Assembly (NCBI GenBank): GCA_021234155.1
Contig: JAJEKV010000072.1
Coordinates: forward strand, 1,592,526-1,656,525
Source of the DNA: Isoetes taiwanensis
Taxonomy: Eukaryota; Streptophyta; Lycopodiopsida; Isoetales; Isoetaceae
Reading direction: 5' to 3'
Length of the DNA stretch: 64,000 bases
Under the pieces are notes generated by a model. It searched no databases. It saw only the letters and a program-made list of their open reading frames with translations, and had not been told where the DNA came from. Position 1 is the first letter of the stretch. Each line of letters starts with the position of its first letter. This document shows, one piece after another, positions 20,569-32,075 of this stretch. The translations under genes were made by a program, and so were the position numbers.

Positions 20569-22980
20569 CATGTTTGAGCCACCCTGGCATGTTCGAGCCT
20601 AGGTGGCATGTTGGAGCATGCGTGGCATGTTTGAGCCACCTTGGCATGTTTGAACCTGGATGGATGTTGGAGCCTAGGTGGCATGTTTGAGCCACCTTGG
20701 CATGTTTGATCCTAGGTGGCATGTTGGAGCCCACGTGGCATGTTGGAGCCTACGTGGCATGTTTGAGCCACCTTGGCATGTTGGAGCCTACGTGGCATGT
20801 TAGAGCCACCTTGGCATGTTTGAGCCACCTTGGCATGTTGGAGCCCAGCTGGCATGTTGCAGCGTAGGCGCCATGTTGGAGCTCGCGAGCCACCATGGCA
20901 TGCTTGAGGCACGTTGGCATGTTTGAGCCTAGGTGGATGTTGGAGCTTAGGTGGCATGTTTGAGCCACCTTGGCATATTGGAGCGTAGGTGGCATGTTGG
21001 ATCCCCGTGGCATGTTTGAGCCACCTTGGCATGCTGGAGCCTAGGTGGCATGTTGTAGCCTAGTTGGCATGTGGAGCCTGCATGGCATGTTTGAGCCACC
21101 TTGGAATGTTTGAGCCTAGGTGGATGTTGGAGCCTCGGTGGCATATTTGAGCCACCTTGGCATGATGGAGCCTAGGTGGCATGTTAGAGCCCACATGGCA
21201 TGTTTGAGCCACCTTGGCATGTTAGAGCCCACGTGGCATGTTTCAACCACCTTGAGCCTAGGTGGCATGTTTGAGTCTAGATGGCATGTTGGAGCCCACG
21301 TGGCATGTTTGAGCCACCTTGGCAAGTTTGAGCCTAGGTGGCATGTTGGAGCCTAGCATGTTTAGACCACCTTGGCATGTTTGAGCCTAGGTGTCATGTT
21401 GGAGCCGAGGGTGGCATGTTTGAGCCACCTTGGCATCTTTTGGAGCCCTAGGTGGCATCTTTGGAGCCCAGGTGCCATGTTTGAGCCACCTTGGCATGTT
21501 GAAGACTAGGTGGCCTTGGAGTCGCATGGCATGTTTGAGCCAACTTGGCATGTTTGAACCACCTTGGCATGTCTAAGCCTAGGTGGCATGTTTGAGCCTA
21601 GGTGGCATGTTTGAGCCTAAGTGGCATGTTGGAGCCTAGACAGCATGTTTGGGCACCTTGGCATATTTGAGCCACCTTGGCATGTTTGAGCCACCTTGGC
21701 ATGTTTGAGCCTAGGTGGCATGTTTGGAGCCTAAGTGGCATGATTGAGCCTAGGTGGCATGTTGCAGCCGCATGGCATGTTTGAGCCACCTTGGCATGTT
21801 TGAGTCTAGGTGGCATGTTGGAGCCGAGGTGGCATGTTTGAGCCACCTTGGCATACTGGAGTCTAGATGGCATATTGGAGCCCATGGTGCCATGTTTGGG
21901 CCACCTTGGCATGTTTGAGCCACCCTAGCATGTTGAAGCCTAGGTGGCCTTGGAGCCGCATGGCATGTTTGAGGCACCTTGGCATGTTTGAACCATCTCG
22001 ACATGTTTAAGCCTAGGTGGCATGTTTGAGCCACCTTGGCATGTTTAAACCTAGGTAGCCTAGATGGCATGTTTGAGCCACCTTGGCATGTTTGATCCTA
22101 GGTGGCCTAGGTGGCATGTTTGAGTGACCTTGGCATGTTTGAGCCACCTTGGCATGTTGGAGCCTAGGTGGCATGTTGGAGCACACGTGGCATGTCCGAG
22201 CCATCTTGGCATGTTTGAGACTAGGCCGCATGTTGGAGCCTAAATGGCATGTTTAAGCCTAGGTGGCACGTTGCAGCCCCCATGGCATGTTTGAGCCACC
22301 TTGGTATGTTTGAATCTAGATGGCATGTTGGAGCCTAGGTGGCATGTTGGAGCCCGCGTGGCATGTTTGGGCTACCTTGGCATGTTTCAACCACCTTGGC
22401 ATGTTGGAGTCCTCATGGCATGTTTGAGCCACCTTGGCATATTTGAGTCTATGTGGCATGTTGGAGCCCGCGTGGCATGTTTGAGCCACCTTGGCATGTT
22501 TGAACCACCTTGTCATGTTTGAGCCTAGGTGGCATGTTGGAGCCTATGTGGCACATTTGAGCCACCTTGGCATGTTGGAACCTAGGTGGCATATGTTGTG
22601 AGCCACCTTGGCTTGTTGGAGCCTAGGTGGCATGTTGGAGCCCGCATGGCATGTTTGAGCTACCTTGGCATGTTTGAGCCTAGGTGGCATGTTGGGGCCT
22701 AGGTGACATGTGAGCCACCTTGGCATGTTGGAGCCTAGGTGGCATGTTGGAGCCCGGTGGCATGTTTGAGCCACGTGGCATGTTTGAGCCACCTTGGCAT
22801 GTTGGAGTTTAGGTGGCATGTTGGAGCTCATGTGGCATGTTTGAGCCACCTTGGCATGTTTGAGTCACCTTGGCATGTTGGAGCCTAGGTGGCATATTGA
22901 AGCCCATGTGACATGTTTGAGCCACCTTGGCATGTTGGAGCCCACGTGGCATGTTACAGTGGGTGTGGCATGTTTGAGTC
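20569..22980. repeat. 2.4 kb minisatellite, 19-bp unit in 57-bp higher-order repeats
   Basis: About 127 units of 19 bp, each starting CATGTT and holding GAGCC. Three main versions differ in the last bases: CATGTTTGAGCCACCTTGG, CATGTTGGAGCCTAGGTGG and CATGTTGGAGCCCACGTGG. They often alternate as a 57-bp trimer. The unit ends are palindromic (CCTAGG, CACGTG), and some units lose or gain single bases. Because 57 is divisible by three, long overlapping frames without stops appear on the minus strand; they are a consequence of the repeat rather than evidence of a gene. Array edges are sharp. The SAUR-like exon begins about 500 bp downstream. Confidence 0.97.
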
Positions 22981-23214
22981 CTTCAAGAAATGCCTATATG
23001 ATGCCAAACCAGTGTCCACCTTTGCTTCTTTGCATCAATGTGTCTTCTACAAATTGTCAAGTGATGGCTATCTTCAAGTTCACGCTCTACAAGCTCACAC
23101 ACACACATGTATGAAGTCAAATGCTAATAAGTTTGTCAAGCATGTACACAGCTCTTTTATGCCGCAATTTTGTGGTAGTAATGGCATGTGGACAACTTGG
23201 TCATACATGGATTC

Positions 23215-23420
23215 TTACAAAACCATAAAAAACCACACCTAAAAAAAATACTACCTTAAAAAACAACACCTTAAAAAAAAAACCATATTGCCTGAGAAAA
23301 CAACACACCCTTAAAAAAAACTACACCTCCTAAAGAAACCACATATTCTTAAAAAAAAAAACTACGGCTCCCTAAGAAAAACTACAGTATATCCTTGAAA
23401 AACCACACCTCCATATAACT
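23215..23420. repeat. degenerate A-rich repeat
   Basis: Irregular repetition of ACCACACC or ACTACACC followed by TTAAAAAAAA, about ten times with 15-30 base spacing. It lies between the minisatellite and the SAUR exon. Confidence 0.7.
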
Positions 23421-23485
23421 ACGTGTAGGTTTTTTTTAAATCTTCAAAAAAGCAATCCGTATTTTGTTTTTACTGTTGTTTTCAG

Positions 23486-23767
23486 CCGTGGACCAAATGT
23501 TGGGGTGAGTGTGCTAGATCTCATATTGTGGAAGTGGAGGAAGAGGAAGATGCCTTTTCCCTTGTTCCGCCAGGTTTTGTTGCTGTCTATGTTGGGAACG
23601 AGAGAAGATGTTTTGTGATAGAAACGCGTTACTTGTCCAGCCCCCTCTTTAAATCTCTTCTCCACATTTCTGCACAAGAGTTTGGATTCTGCTATCATGG
23701 TGCTGTCGTCATCCCCTGTGATCCTGCCTTGCTTGAGCATGTTCTTTGGCTTCTCAACACAAAGTAA
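23486..23767 (+). CDS. SAUR-like auxin-response protein, C-terminal exon or 5'-incomplete copy
   Basis: SAUR proteins are small plant proteins that inhibit PP2C.D phosphatases and promote cell expansion. The frame reads a short acidic run EVEEEEDAF, then LVPPGFVAVYVGNERRCFVI, ETRYLSSPLFKSLL, AQEFGFCYHGAVVIPCD and ends at TAA 23765-23767. This is the full SAUR core of about 70 residues. No in-frame ATG precedes it. A pyrimidine-rich stretch ending TTTTCAG at 23479-23485 is a strong splice acceptor, and the frame is open from there (PWTKCWGECARSH). Most SAUR genes lack introns, so either this copy has an upstream exon or it has lost its start. The core itself has no lesion. Confidence 0.82.
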   Translation, partial: PWTKCWGECARSHIVEVEEEEDAFSLVPPGFVAVYVGNERRCFVIETRYLSSPLFKSLLHISAQEFGFCYHGAVVIPCDPALLEHVLWLLNTK

Positions 23768-24348
23768 AAATAACAATAGGTGTCCCAGAGGCATTAGTAT
23801 CTACACTTTTCGATTCTGCCTACTTATACTTACCAACCACCATTTTGTAGCTTGCTTAGAATTTGAAAGGATATTTATACATGCTAGAAACTTAAGAGAC
23901 AGTGTAAGAAACCGTCATTTGTGCAATTAGGGACGACAAGAGTACCCAATAAACAAACATCTTTAATGCAAGTCATTTTTACGCTATCATCTTTCTTTAA
24001 AGTTAGAGGAAACAAGATTATTCAGTGTATTCGTAGATGTAACTTTTGAAGGTGATAAAATTGTTAGGGTAAGAGGTAATTTTCATACTAATTTATAGTT
24101 TCAAGGTGGTAGACACGACTAGGATCCTCCTCTCACACATAACATCATTCATATGACACTAAGTAAAAGTGAGCAAAAAATAAGTTGAATCCTACCCAAT
24201 AAAAGGAAGAATGAAGGTATGACATGGCTACTTGTGTATATAATCCAATCATGACCTCATTTGCTTGTTGCTATAGATTCATGTATAAATGAATGACACC
24301 TTGCCTTAAAATTGTCTATTCAATAAAAAACCAAATAGCTTTATGTAT
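23768..24348. other. 3' flank of SAUR-like gene, unassigned
   Basis: AT-rich. AATAAA-type words occur near 24193-24200 and 24323, but none is assigned as a poly(A) signal. Confidence 0.35.
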
Positions 24349-24445
24349 ACAAGAAATTTATCGCGGCGGCCAAGGCCACCGCGAACATTTCTCTTCCCCA
24401 ACTTATTTCTAAAAAGGCGGATTTGTATATCTTTGGAATGGTATA
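24349..24445. repeat. dispersed hairpin-bearing repeat, copy 1
   Basis: ACAAGAAATTTATCGCGG starts a segment containing the near-perfect hairpin TCGCGGCGGCC-AA-GGCCACCGCGA at about 24360-24383, then AACATTTCTCTTCCC. A second, damaged copy lies at 51325-51445. Probably a MITE or SINE terminus. Confidence 0.5.
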
Positions 24446-26270
24446 GAAGATGTTCTTGAAATCCAGGACATAATAGTGAAGAATTTATGTGAGAACATTC
24501 CCATGTAATGACTTATATATGTCGAATTTGTGTGCATATGAATTTGAGTAAGGAACTTGAACTCGTGTTGTTGCCTCATGATTCATGCCCATAGGATAGT
24601 CGAGGGTTGCAGACATGGGTTTTGTTCGAGCATGGTCTCTCAAGCCATTGTAATTGATGGGGATGTAGTCACATATTTGAAAGTAGACCAATGGTATACA
24701 AAGGAATATTTATGGGTATATCCACGTGGTTGGTCACTAAGCAACGCTTACATTGCAGCAATTGTAGAATAGTTGCTACATCAAGCTCTTTGAAACGACT
24801 TGAAAGATTACCCAACAAATCATAAATTAAATCACTGCATAATAGATTAAATATCAGCATGTCCAGAAGCTTTTGACATCTATTTAAATTCAAAACTCAT
24901 TTTTTTACAATCAAAGGGATAACTGAATTACATAGGAATGTATGCATCTGTGTGAATAGAGCGGAGAAATAGACCTAATATATGCTGCACCATAATACAG
25001 CCTTGGGACGAAGCCAAATAGAATCTGGCAGTGGCACCAAATAAATACCAAACTCAGATATATGTTTGCTTTAGTCGCCGCCCTTAAGTATTCAATATTC
25101 AAGAGTCATATTGGAAAAGATAAGAATGAGAATGCCCACATAGGCGGAACACGTGGCTAGGTTTGTGGCGGCAGGTAGAACCAACGAAGGAGGGGACCTG
25201 GATCTCGATCCAGATCCGAAATACATTCGGAGTCTAGGCCTCCCTCTGGGAATCGCAGGCATCGAATCGGTTGATGCCCCTTGCAGCAGTGCCCCCATCG
25301 GATTTAGCAAGGGAAAACCAGTCTAGTCTCTGGCAAGGCCCCAGAGGCTCAATCGGCCCTGAACAAATCGCCTTTTTTGGGCTTCCAGCAATTAGTTTGA
25401 TAATTTTGGGGCTTTTGCTCCTTATGAAGTAAGTCATGAAGAAACCCATGATCTCACCTTGCCTACGTTTGCATCGGGTGCGAAAGCCCCAATTTTTGGA
25501 AAAGCTCAGGCAGCTGCTCAGGCAAGTGAAAGCAATGGAATAATGGTCCCAGCTCTGGACCAAGCCATAGTTAAGTCTATAAAGACACAAAAAAAAGGGC
25601 AGAAGAGAGCAATCAGGGGTCCAGGTTATGGGTGATCTTAACAGTTGCAGTAGTTTTAACAAATTTGGATTGGATGGCTATGGCATCAAATCGTTATTTT
25701 TGGCTTCAAATATTGGGCAACGTAGCTTCTCCACTGCAAGAAACAGCCTTTTTGCTTACCTCGCTTTTGCCCGATGCATCATACGGATCAAAAGTGAAGC
25801 ATCGATAGAGAAGCGGGATCCCTTTAAGCCTCTTCCTCACGGCGGCCCGAGGATTTTAACCAAGGCAAACAACATCTAAGAACAGAGACTTTGTTGATCC
25901 AAGTATTTTACAGTTGCAGACTTTGATTCTCTGTCATAACCTCTCCAGAGATGGATTTTGAAGCTTTTAGGCTTGATTCCATGAAGGATTTAACCGATCG
26001 AAGTGGAAATCGTGGCGGTTTTCTGGAATTTTCTGCTTCGTGGCTTGTCATCACAGGAATTGACGGACCTCTGCTGCAAGTCGATCAAACAAAAAAATCG
26101 ATCTGGCTATGGCGGACGTCGGCCGCAATAAATGCAGTGTATTAATGGCGGCAATAAATGCATCTATCTGTCATAAATGCCTAATCTACCATAAATGCCT
26201 AAATCGCAACGTGTCATTCCACTGTAATTTGTAAGGAAGAAATTACACTCCGGCAGAAAAATGTATCTGC
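24446..26270. other. unassigned interval with a GC-richer core
   Basis: 25130-26150 is higher in GC than its surroundings and has several overlapping open frames. The plus-strand frames 25628-25879 and 25951-26145 are free of low complexity but match nothing I know. It could be the 5' end of a gene or a LINE ORF1 relic. Confidence 0.3.
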
Positions 26271-26275
26271 CTTAT

Positions 26276-26395
26276 AATAGGAAGGATAAGAAAGCCGATT
26301 TAGTGGGCTTTCCTGCTGTGGAAATTGGGTGACGCGTGGCAGCACGAAGCCTGTTGACAAGTAGGAAAGCCCACTAAATGGGCTTTCCTATAACG
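26276..26395. mobile_element. short foldback element
   Basis: GAAAGCC.ATTTAGTGGGCTTTCCT occurs at about 26290-26312 and, inverted, at about 26364-26392. Each arm is itself an imperfect palindrome (GGAAAGCCCA-CTAAA-TGGGCTTTCC). Outer TTATAATAGG and CCTATAA also pair. Size about 120 bp. Confidence 0.5.
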
Positions 26396-26780
26396 TGGAA
26401 ACCAGTAAAAAATCATTATGCGATCCAAAATGCTGGGTAAACGATCCGAATGCGGGGTAAAACTGCAAGAATGCCTGGGCAAACGGCAGGAATGCAGATA
26501 AAATGCTGGAGGTAACAGCCGTCGTTGAAGCACGAAGATATTTTTAGTGACATTCCTGGGATTGAAACAATGCCATGTGGCATGGTGCTATAAGACAAGA
26601 AGGCAAAATGATTTTTAACTGGTTTTTACGATAGTATGCATTAAAAACAATGACCTTAAGAAATAGTGGAATGGAGATGATAAAGGAGGTTCACTATTTG
26701 CAATTACGCCAGATTGAAATTCAACGAATTGTTGCCTAAAATCTAGAATTGAAATACTTAATAGACTGCATTATAAGTTT

Positions 26781-26920
26781 AGAGGTTCACTAACCCAAAT
26801 AAGACCATCTAACAATTGTATGCCAATGGTGATAAAGTATAACTCCTTTTTAGAGGTTCACTAACCCAAATAAGACCATCTAACAATTGTATGCCAATGG
26901 TGATAAAGTATAACTCCTTT
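26781..26920. repeat. 71-bp tandem duplication
   Basis: AGAGGTTCACTAACCC at 26781 recurs at 26852; the copies 26781-26851 and 26852-26920 are essentially identical, so the event is recent. Confidence 0.95.
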
Positions 26921-27310
26921 CAATGCCTTTCTTAAGCTGAAGGAAAGAAGTAATATGTTAGAGATATTAGAAACTGAAAAGAAAAACACAGAATTCCCTG
27001 AAGCAAAAGTTAGTGGCCTTGCAAGAATCTTTGCACAAAGCAGATCTCACCCCAATCTTATCTTACATTATCCCTGATTTTTGACATCTCATTTGCAGTC
27101 TGCCCTAAGATTTGTTGTCTTTCATTATTGAAGATAGTAACTACAATTTCTCCTGTTGCATCTCCCAACGTTGCATGGAATGTATACCTGATCATAACAA
27201 TGACATCATACATCCATTCAAACCAATTGGTAAATCAGAGCTCTCTCACCTCTTTAATGGTTCAGTAGCCGCCCCACATTTCTCGCACCAAAATTCTGAT
27301 TCTCGCTAAC

Positions 27311-28343
27311 ATGCAGAGGCACCCAGATTACGCCGGATTTTTAGACTTCTACATGGAGGAGATGCTCCCTCTGTGTATCCCTCTTGGGGATCCTCCCCAG
27401 CTGTATCTGGAGCGGGAGGTAGTCCGGGAGATGCTAGGGGGAGACACCCATGCATACGATGTGCTGAAGGGGAAGCTCCGATGGGGCAAGCACCTGCCCG
27501 TTGTGCAGCATCAGGGTCGGTAATACCTTGAGGTTGCCTTTGCCCTAGCCATCCTCATGGACCAATATGTCGAGGATGAAACCTTGCCTGTAGAGAAGGG
27601 CAAATTGCCTGAGTCTTCCGAGGAGGGGGAAGACGAACACATAGGAATGGGTGACTTCGCCCGTTGGAAGCAATTAGCGGAAGAGCTGCCTCCGCGCCGT
27701 GAGCAAGCCGTAGGCTTGTCAGGGCTGGATGGCCTTCCAGTTATTTATCACCAAGGGCAAGAATATCTTCTCTTGGATGATATTATCTGGACTTATCACA
27801 TGGTGGCCGGATTTAGACGCAAGCGTAAAGACCATGTGCTTTATGAGCTTGCGGAGTATTGCATGGACGACTTCATTGACTTCACTTCTATTGAGCTTCC
27901 TCCGGAGGTGCAGCAGCTGCTCAGTTCGCCGGGGAGACCATAGAAGCCCGGCTGAGACTCTACTACGTCTTCGGGACTTTGTGATGCAGGAGCCGGCCTC
28001 ACAGCCCTCACCAGATGCCTTCACGGCTATGGGACCTCACGTCCCGAATATCAATATGGTTGAGGTTCCCTCGGGGTCGGACGACGAGGGAGAGGATTTA
28101 TATCACAATCCTGCTCATGTGAAGGAGGAGCAACAGGAGCTTAAGGAAGAAGAGGTCCCCATGGAGTTGGAAAAGGAAGTGGCCACATCGGAGACCCCGC
28201 AAGGGAAGGTGCTGGGCAACCACCTTACTCGTTTCTTTCTGTCAGCTTTCCGACAGGGGCAAGTCCTTTTCATAGCCCGAGATTTAAGGCCGGAGGCTGA
28301 AGCTTCATGGTGGGCCCTGTGGCACACTAACAAAATATGGTAA
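27311..28343 (+). pseudogene. solo copy of the chromovirus-borne accessory module (unknown protein)
   Basis: This segment encodes, in three successive frames, a protein also found inside the chromovirus at 39180-40200. The first part (27311-27523) has YAGFLDFYMEEMLPLCIPLG and HAYDVLKGKLRWGKHLP and ends at an in-frame TAA. The second (27557-27943) has EHIGMGDFARWKQL, VGLSGLDGLPVIYHQGQEYL and ELAEYCMDDFIDFTS. The third (from about 28028) has MVEVPSGSDDEGEDLYHNP, an acidic Glu-rich stretch and LGNHLTRFFLSAF. No known domain is recognised. The copy is cleaner than the chromoviral one. No LTR, introns or target-site duplication are visible around it. It may be a fragment of another element or the host gene from which the element took the module. 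Confidence 0.7.
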
Positions 28344-28345
28344 CC

Positions 28346-29579
28346 AGCTCAGCAAATAGGAAAATATGAGATGGGTGGCTGATGGTGAGATAAAAAATGT
28401 GGAAATTATTGTTAGGAAATCCTAAGTTAAGATTCCAAATAAAATAGAAAGGCTATTTATGTACTTTAAGAATCAAACTTCTTGTCCGCGTATCAATTAT
28501 AGTATTCATAGGCTCAACTTTTATTTTAAAAAGGACAAAAGTTTAATTTAATCAAAAATAAAAAAGACAAGAGAATGCATTGGATATTTAATGCACTATG
28601 GAACAAACCTTGTAGTAGCTAGGATGCAAATTCAGTGATATTATACTCCATCAATATGTTAAGCTTAATACATTCTCATTTTCAGGTATAATACTTAGGG
28701 GCATAAAAAAATCTAGGTGTATGCGGAATACTATATTATGAATACACAGTCTTTAATCTCTCGTCTGCAAAATACAATATTTTGCATCGTCGATGCAAAG
28801 TACTGTATTCTACATACATGGGGTGCTAATATAGAGTACACAATTTCGTATATGCAAAGAAAAGGGGTAATAAAAATCATTCTTTTGCCAGCGTATGCGG
28901 TTATTTGGAAAAAAAAATCTCTATGCATGCAAAGTCCATAAATTGCATACGCGAATATCTTTTGTAGTGTCTTTGTAGTTACTTTGGTTTTGCATCCAGC
29001 TGACAACGAGAGAGGTTGTTGAGCTAAGGCGAGGTGAAATATGGATCTAACAAAGTGCTTGCCTCTGGTAGTATACTCGTGCCAATCCCAAGCTACTCCT
29101 TCCATGATATCAGCCTTCACGATAAGAGCACATTTATGTGCTACCTTCTCCTAGCAGTCATATCCCATCGAGAGAGTAGGAGCTTTGCCTAAAACTCAGA
29201 CCAAGAAAGTAGATGACCACCGTCATACCATGTTGGATCGAGATGATATTTGCTAGGACCCATCGTCTCTGTGCAAGAGGGTGACTTGATGCAACAAGTA
29301 GAGGTGCTGTGATGTTTGATGGCAATGACGTCCACCACCGTGGAATCTCTAATAACGTATGGGTAGAAGGACATGGCCAAAATGATGCCTGACCCCAATC
29401 GAGGCTGTCAATAATCCTCGTGGAAAAAGAGAAACATTTGAAGAAGGCTGGAGAGAATGAAAGTAAGATATGGACACGACCAAAAGAGATGCATGACCGC
29501 ATTTAAAGAGCTTAAAAATGCTCTAGACAAGGAGAAGCATTTGAAAAGTTTGGAGAGAATAAAAATGCAAGGAAGAACT
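28346..29579. other. unassigned interval with small palindromes and a possible CACTA-type end
   Basis: TGCAAAATA-CAA-TATTTTGCA at 28766-28786 and GCATCG-T-CGATGC at 28784-28796 are short hairpins. AATATCTTTTGTAGTG at about 28964-28979 reads on the minus strand as CACTACAAAAGATATT, the usual start of CACTA-type termini; no partner end was found. 29427-29570 carries a small direct repeat (GAAACATTTGAAGAAGG / GAAGCATTTGAAAAGTT). Confidence 0.3.
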
Positions 29580-30072
29580 GGTTTAACTGCCTTCTTGTCC
29601 ATTGGGATAAGTGATTGCTTGAAAAGGTGTAAACTAGATGGATTGGGGGCTCCGCCAAGGCAGAATCTGTCAATGCTACCAAGTGGGAGCAATGGAAGAT
29701 GAATGCCACACTTTCAGGGCTGTCCAACATATGATTAAATCCGGGCATGCTACGCTGAGTTGGCCAGACCCAACCATCCGCTACATGAGATGTTGGGCAC
29801 AACCTCGGTACGAATGGCGGGATCATACCTTTAAGAGGTCATGGATCGTCGGGATCAGCTAACTCCTCGGGCACTCGCCTGACATGTATATATTTTTATC
29901 ATGCTGTATGTATGTACAATTTGACAGCACTCTCATTTTTGTCACATTCCCCCCTCCCCCCATAAATCACAGAGATGGAGATTTCTTAATCCGGACTGTA
30001 ATAATCCTGTTGCGCCATTTTGTTGGGTCCCATAGGCAGATTGGCCTCCCAGGATGATGAAAACCCTTCTAT
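29580..30072 (+). mobile_element. LINE 3' end, second family, with (CTATT)n tail
   Basis: The coding remnant contains LSWPDPTIRYM near 29755-29790 and WRDHTFKR near 29815-29840, which align with LSWSGLASRYM and DHTF at 11425-11510. The 3' UTR has a stem AAATC/GATTT near 29965-29985, then GGGTCCCATAGGCAGATTGG at about 30025-30044 and a TTCTATTCTATT tail to about 30072. It is truncated at its 5' side. Confidence 0.8.
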
Positions 30073-30379
30073 TCTATTATATTAATGATCGGGGCATCTC
30101 TTGAGTACGAACTCACATAAACTTTGAACTCACAATGATTTTATGTATTTGAACCTGTGAGTCTAGCAATAAAAAAGCCATATATACATGGTACAACTGA
30201 GGACTGACTTGGCTACTATGATGGGACCAGCAAGAGGCAACTTTGAAATAGACAACCAGGAAAAGTGTTTCTTCAAACTCTTATAAGTTCTTCCCATGCG
30301 GCTCCAACACTAATATGAATACCAACTGGGATTCTAAGCAATATGCTAAACTATCCATGAGCAAGCGCTTTCCATGTAT

Positions 30380-31260
30380 ACTCATTCACACATGATGAAA
30401 ATGGAGTGTAAAAGGTCCATAGGGCCATGCACTTCTGTCACCCCACAAGCAGGAAAAGCCGGTAAAAGAGACCCAAGGAATGACATTTTCCCAAAAGGAA
30501 CACAATGTGCAAGTGACTGCTTCACCAACCACAATCTAGGTGAATCAATAATATCCTTAAGGATCCTCCAGATGAACTTAGAAATCATAATCTTACTTTG
30601 CAACTAGACTATCATACCTAAGCCACCGGCAAATTCTGGTCTAGTGCATTTGGACCATAAAATCTTCACCACAACATGACCCCATATAAAGTTATAGACA
30701 ATGGTGACTATCACCTAAAATTTTGCATGAGAAGCCAGAAGGGCAGAGGCCATACGAACATGGAAATTGCTTAAAACATACCTAGCAGCAGTTATCCACG
30801 CTGACAGAGAGAGCTTAGCAGTATTCCGTCCAAAAACAATGCTTTCACAACCCTTCTATGATAATATCCCAAGCATCTGAGGTAGAAATATGTGCCCACA
30901 GGATTACCTAGTTTTTTAATGGCCTTCCCATGAGGAAGCACCTTCCAAGAATATTAGCAACACAAGGAGACATAACACCATCAAGCGTCCATAAGGCCGA
31001 GCACAAACCTATCATCTACATATTGATTGCAAGCTTTTTGGGTACCACCATCCATGGTTAGACCATGAAGAAGTTCCTTCCATTGTTGCAATAGTTAATA
31101 TCTGTGGAAAAGTCGTTGACAATTGTAAAAAGGAACAATCTTAATGGCCATCCCTGGAGAACACCATGACCAACTTAGAAAACCTCTGAGAAAACCTCTG
31201 ATGGATCACCATGAAACAAAACAATAGCTCGAGCAAAGGGGGTGCACATTTGTAGTGCAT
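30380..31260 (-). pseudogene. LINE ORF2 C-terminal fragment
   Basis: On the minus strand, after several frame changes, the order is a thumb-like LSAWITAARYVLSNF near 30750-30800, then VYNFIWG near 30690, then TRPEFAGGLGM near 30620-30650, then KFIWRILKD near 30560. This order is that of the region after the RT catalytic domain in plant L1-type elements (the FIWG and GGLG signatures). The end (30382-30480) contains CGVTEVHGPM, a weak zf-RVT-like remnant. Stops and shifts throughout. 30073-30380 holds nothing recognisable. Confidence 0.65.
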
Positions 31261-31329
31261 AAATAACATTATTGAATATTTTTAGAGGTGTTTTATTAGC
31301 ACTTGCTTACATATATGTACCCAAAAAAA

Positions 31330-31757
31330 AAAACGCACATATAGGCTCAGTTGCATGTGTGCTGATTGGGGTAGTTGTCCTGATACGCAACGATGGGTTT
31401 CTGTTTCCACCACAGAAATGGAGTATCTTGCTGCATCCGTTTGCCAGCAGAGAATTGGTTTGGTTGCGGCAGACTCTACTCATGTGTGATAATCAAAGTA
31501 CAATTGCATTAACAAAAGATGAGGTTTTCCATTCTTAATCCAAACATATTGAGCTACACTATCATTATATCAAGTTGGAAGTACGAAAGAAGACTATTGT
31601 GCTTAAATATTGTCCAACATCAGCGATAGTTGCTGACATCTTCACCAAAGCATTAGGACTTCAAAAACAAGAGATGTGCAAAGCAGCTCTTGGAATTGTT
31701 GAATCTTTTGTTTGTTACTTGAGTTATTCTGAAAGTGCTTGGGTTTTTTCCTTTTAA
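31330..31757 (+). pseudogene. Ty1/copia RNase H C-terminal fragment
   Basis: MCDNQSTIALTKDEVFHS, then a stop, then SKHIELHYHYIKLEVRKK and VADIFTKALG: the canonical end of Copia Pol (RNase H). It is followed at 31861-31876 by a purine-rich tract GCAGGGAGGG that abuts an LTR. The upstream reverse transcriptase is missing. Confidence 0.88.
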
Positions 31758-31876
31758 CCCACAAAAGGTTTTTTTGATCCAAGCACTAGATTAAAGATGC
31801 AGGGAGGGATGGTTGGAGGCATCTTTAAATATGAGATACAATTATTTTGTTCAAAAGGCTAAAGTTGCAGGGAGGG

Positions 31877-32075
31877 TGTTTGGAATCTCCTTTCTATAGG
31901 AGATATTGCACCTTTACCTTTTGCCATATATGGCACGTGTTTCACATATAGCACTCTTGCCTATTGTGGCACTAGCCTAATTGTGGCGCATATTGATGTA
32001 TAAATATGTATCTCATATGAATGAAAGATGATCTTGTCTTGTGGGAAAAGTTTTGTGTGTCTTATATTTCTAACA
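31877..32075 (+). mobile_element. Copia LTR, about 199 bp, with both polypurine tract and primer-binding site
   Basis: Begins TGTTTGGAATCTCC directly after the polypurine tract and ends TTTCTAACA directly before the primer-binding site, giving TGTT...AACA ends. It is the only LTR of this element seen. It stands between Pol's last domain and the start of the internal region. Confidence 0.85.

Noticed and set aside
20303-22849. Several 65-143 codon minus-strand frames with HAKVAQTCH-type repeats
   Set aside because: They arise in all frames because the 19-bp unit has no stops on that strand. There is no start-site, splice or composition support for a gene.
20569-22980. CRISPR-like regular repeat
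   Set aside because: There are no unique spacers; units are contiguous and the context is a plant nuclear genome.
25234-25662. 142-codon minus-strand frame
   Set aside because: No recognisable motif and overlapping open frames on the other strand; kept only as part of the GC-rich island.
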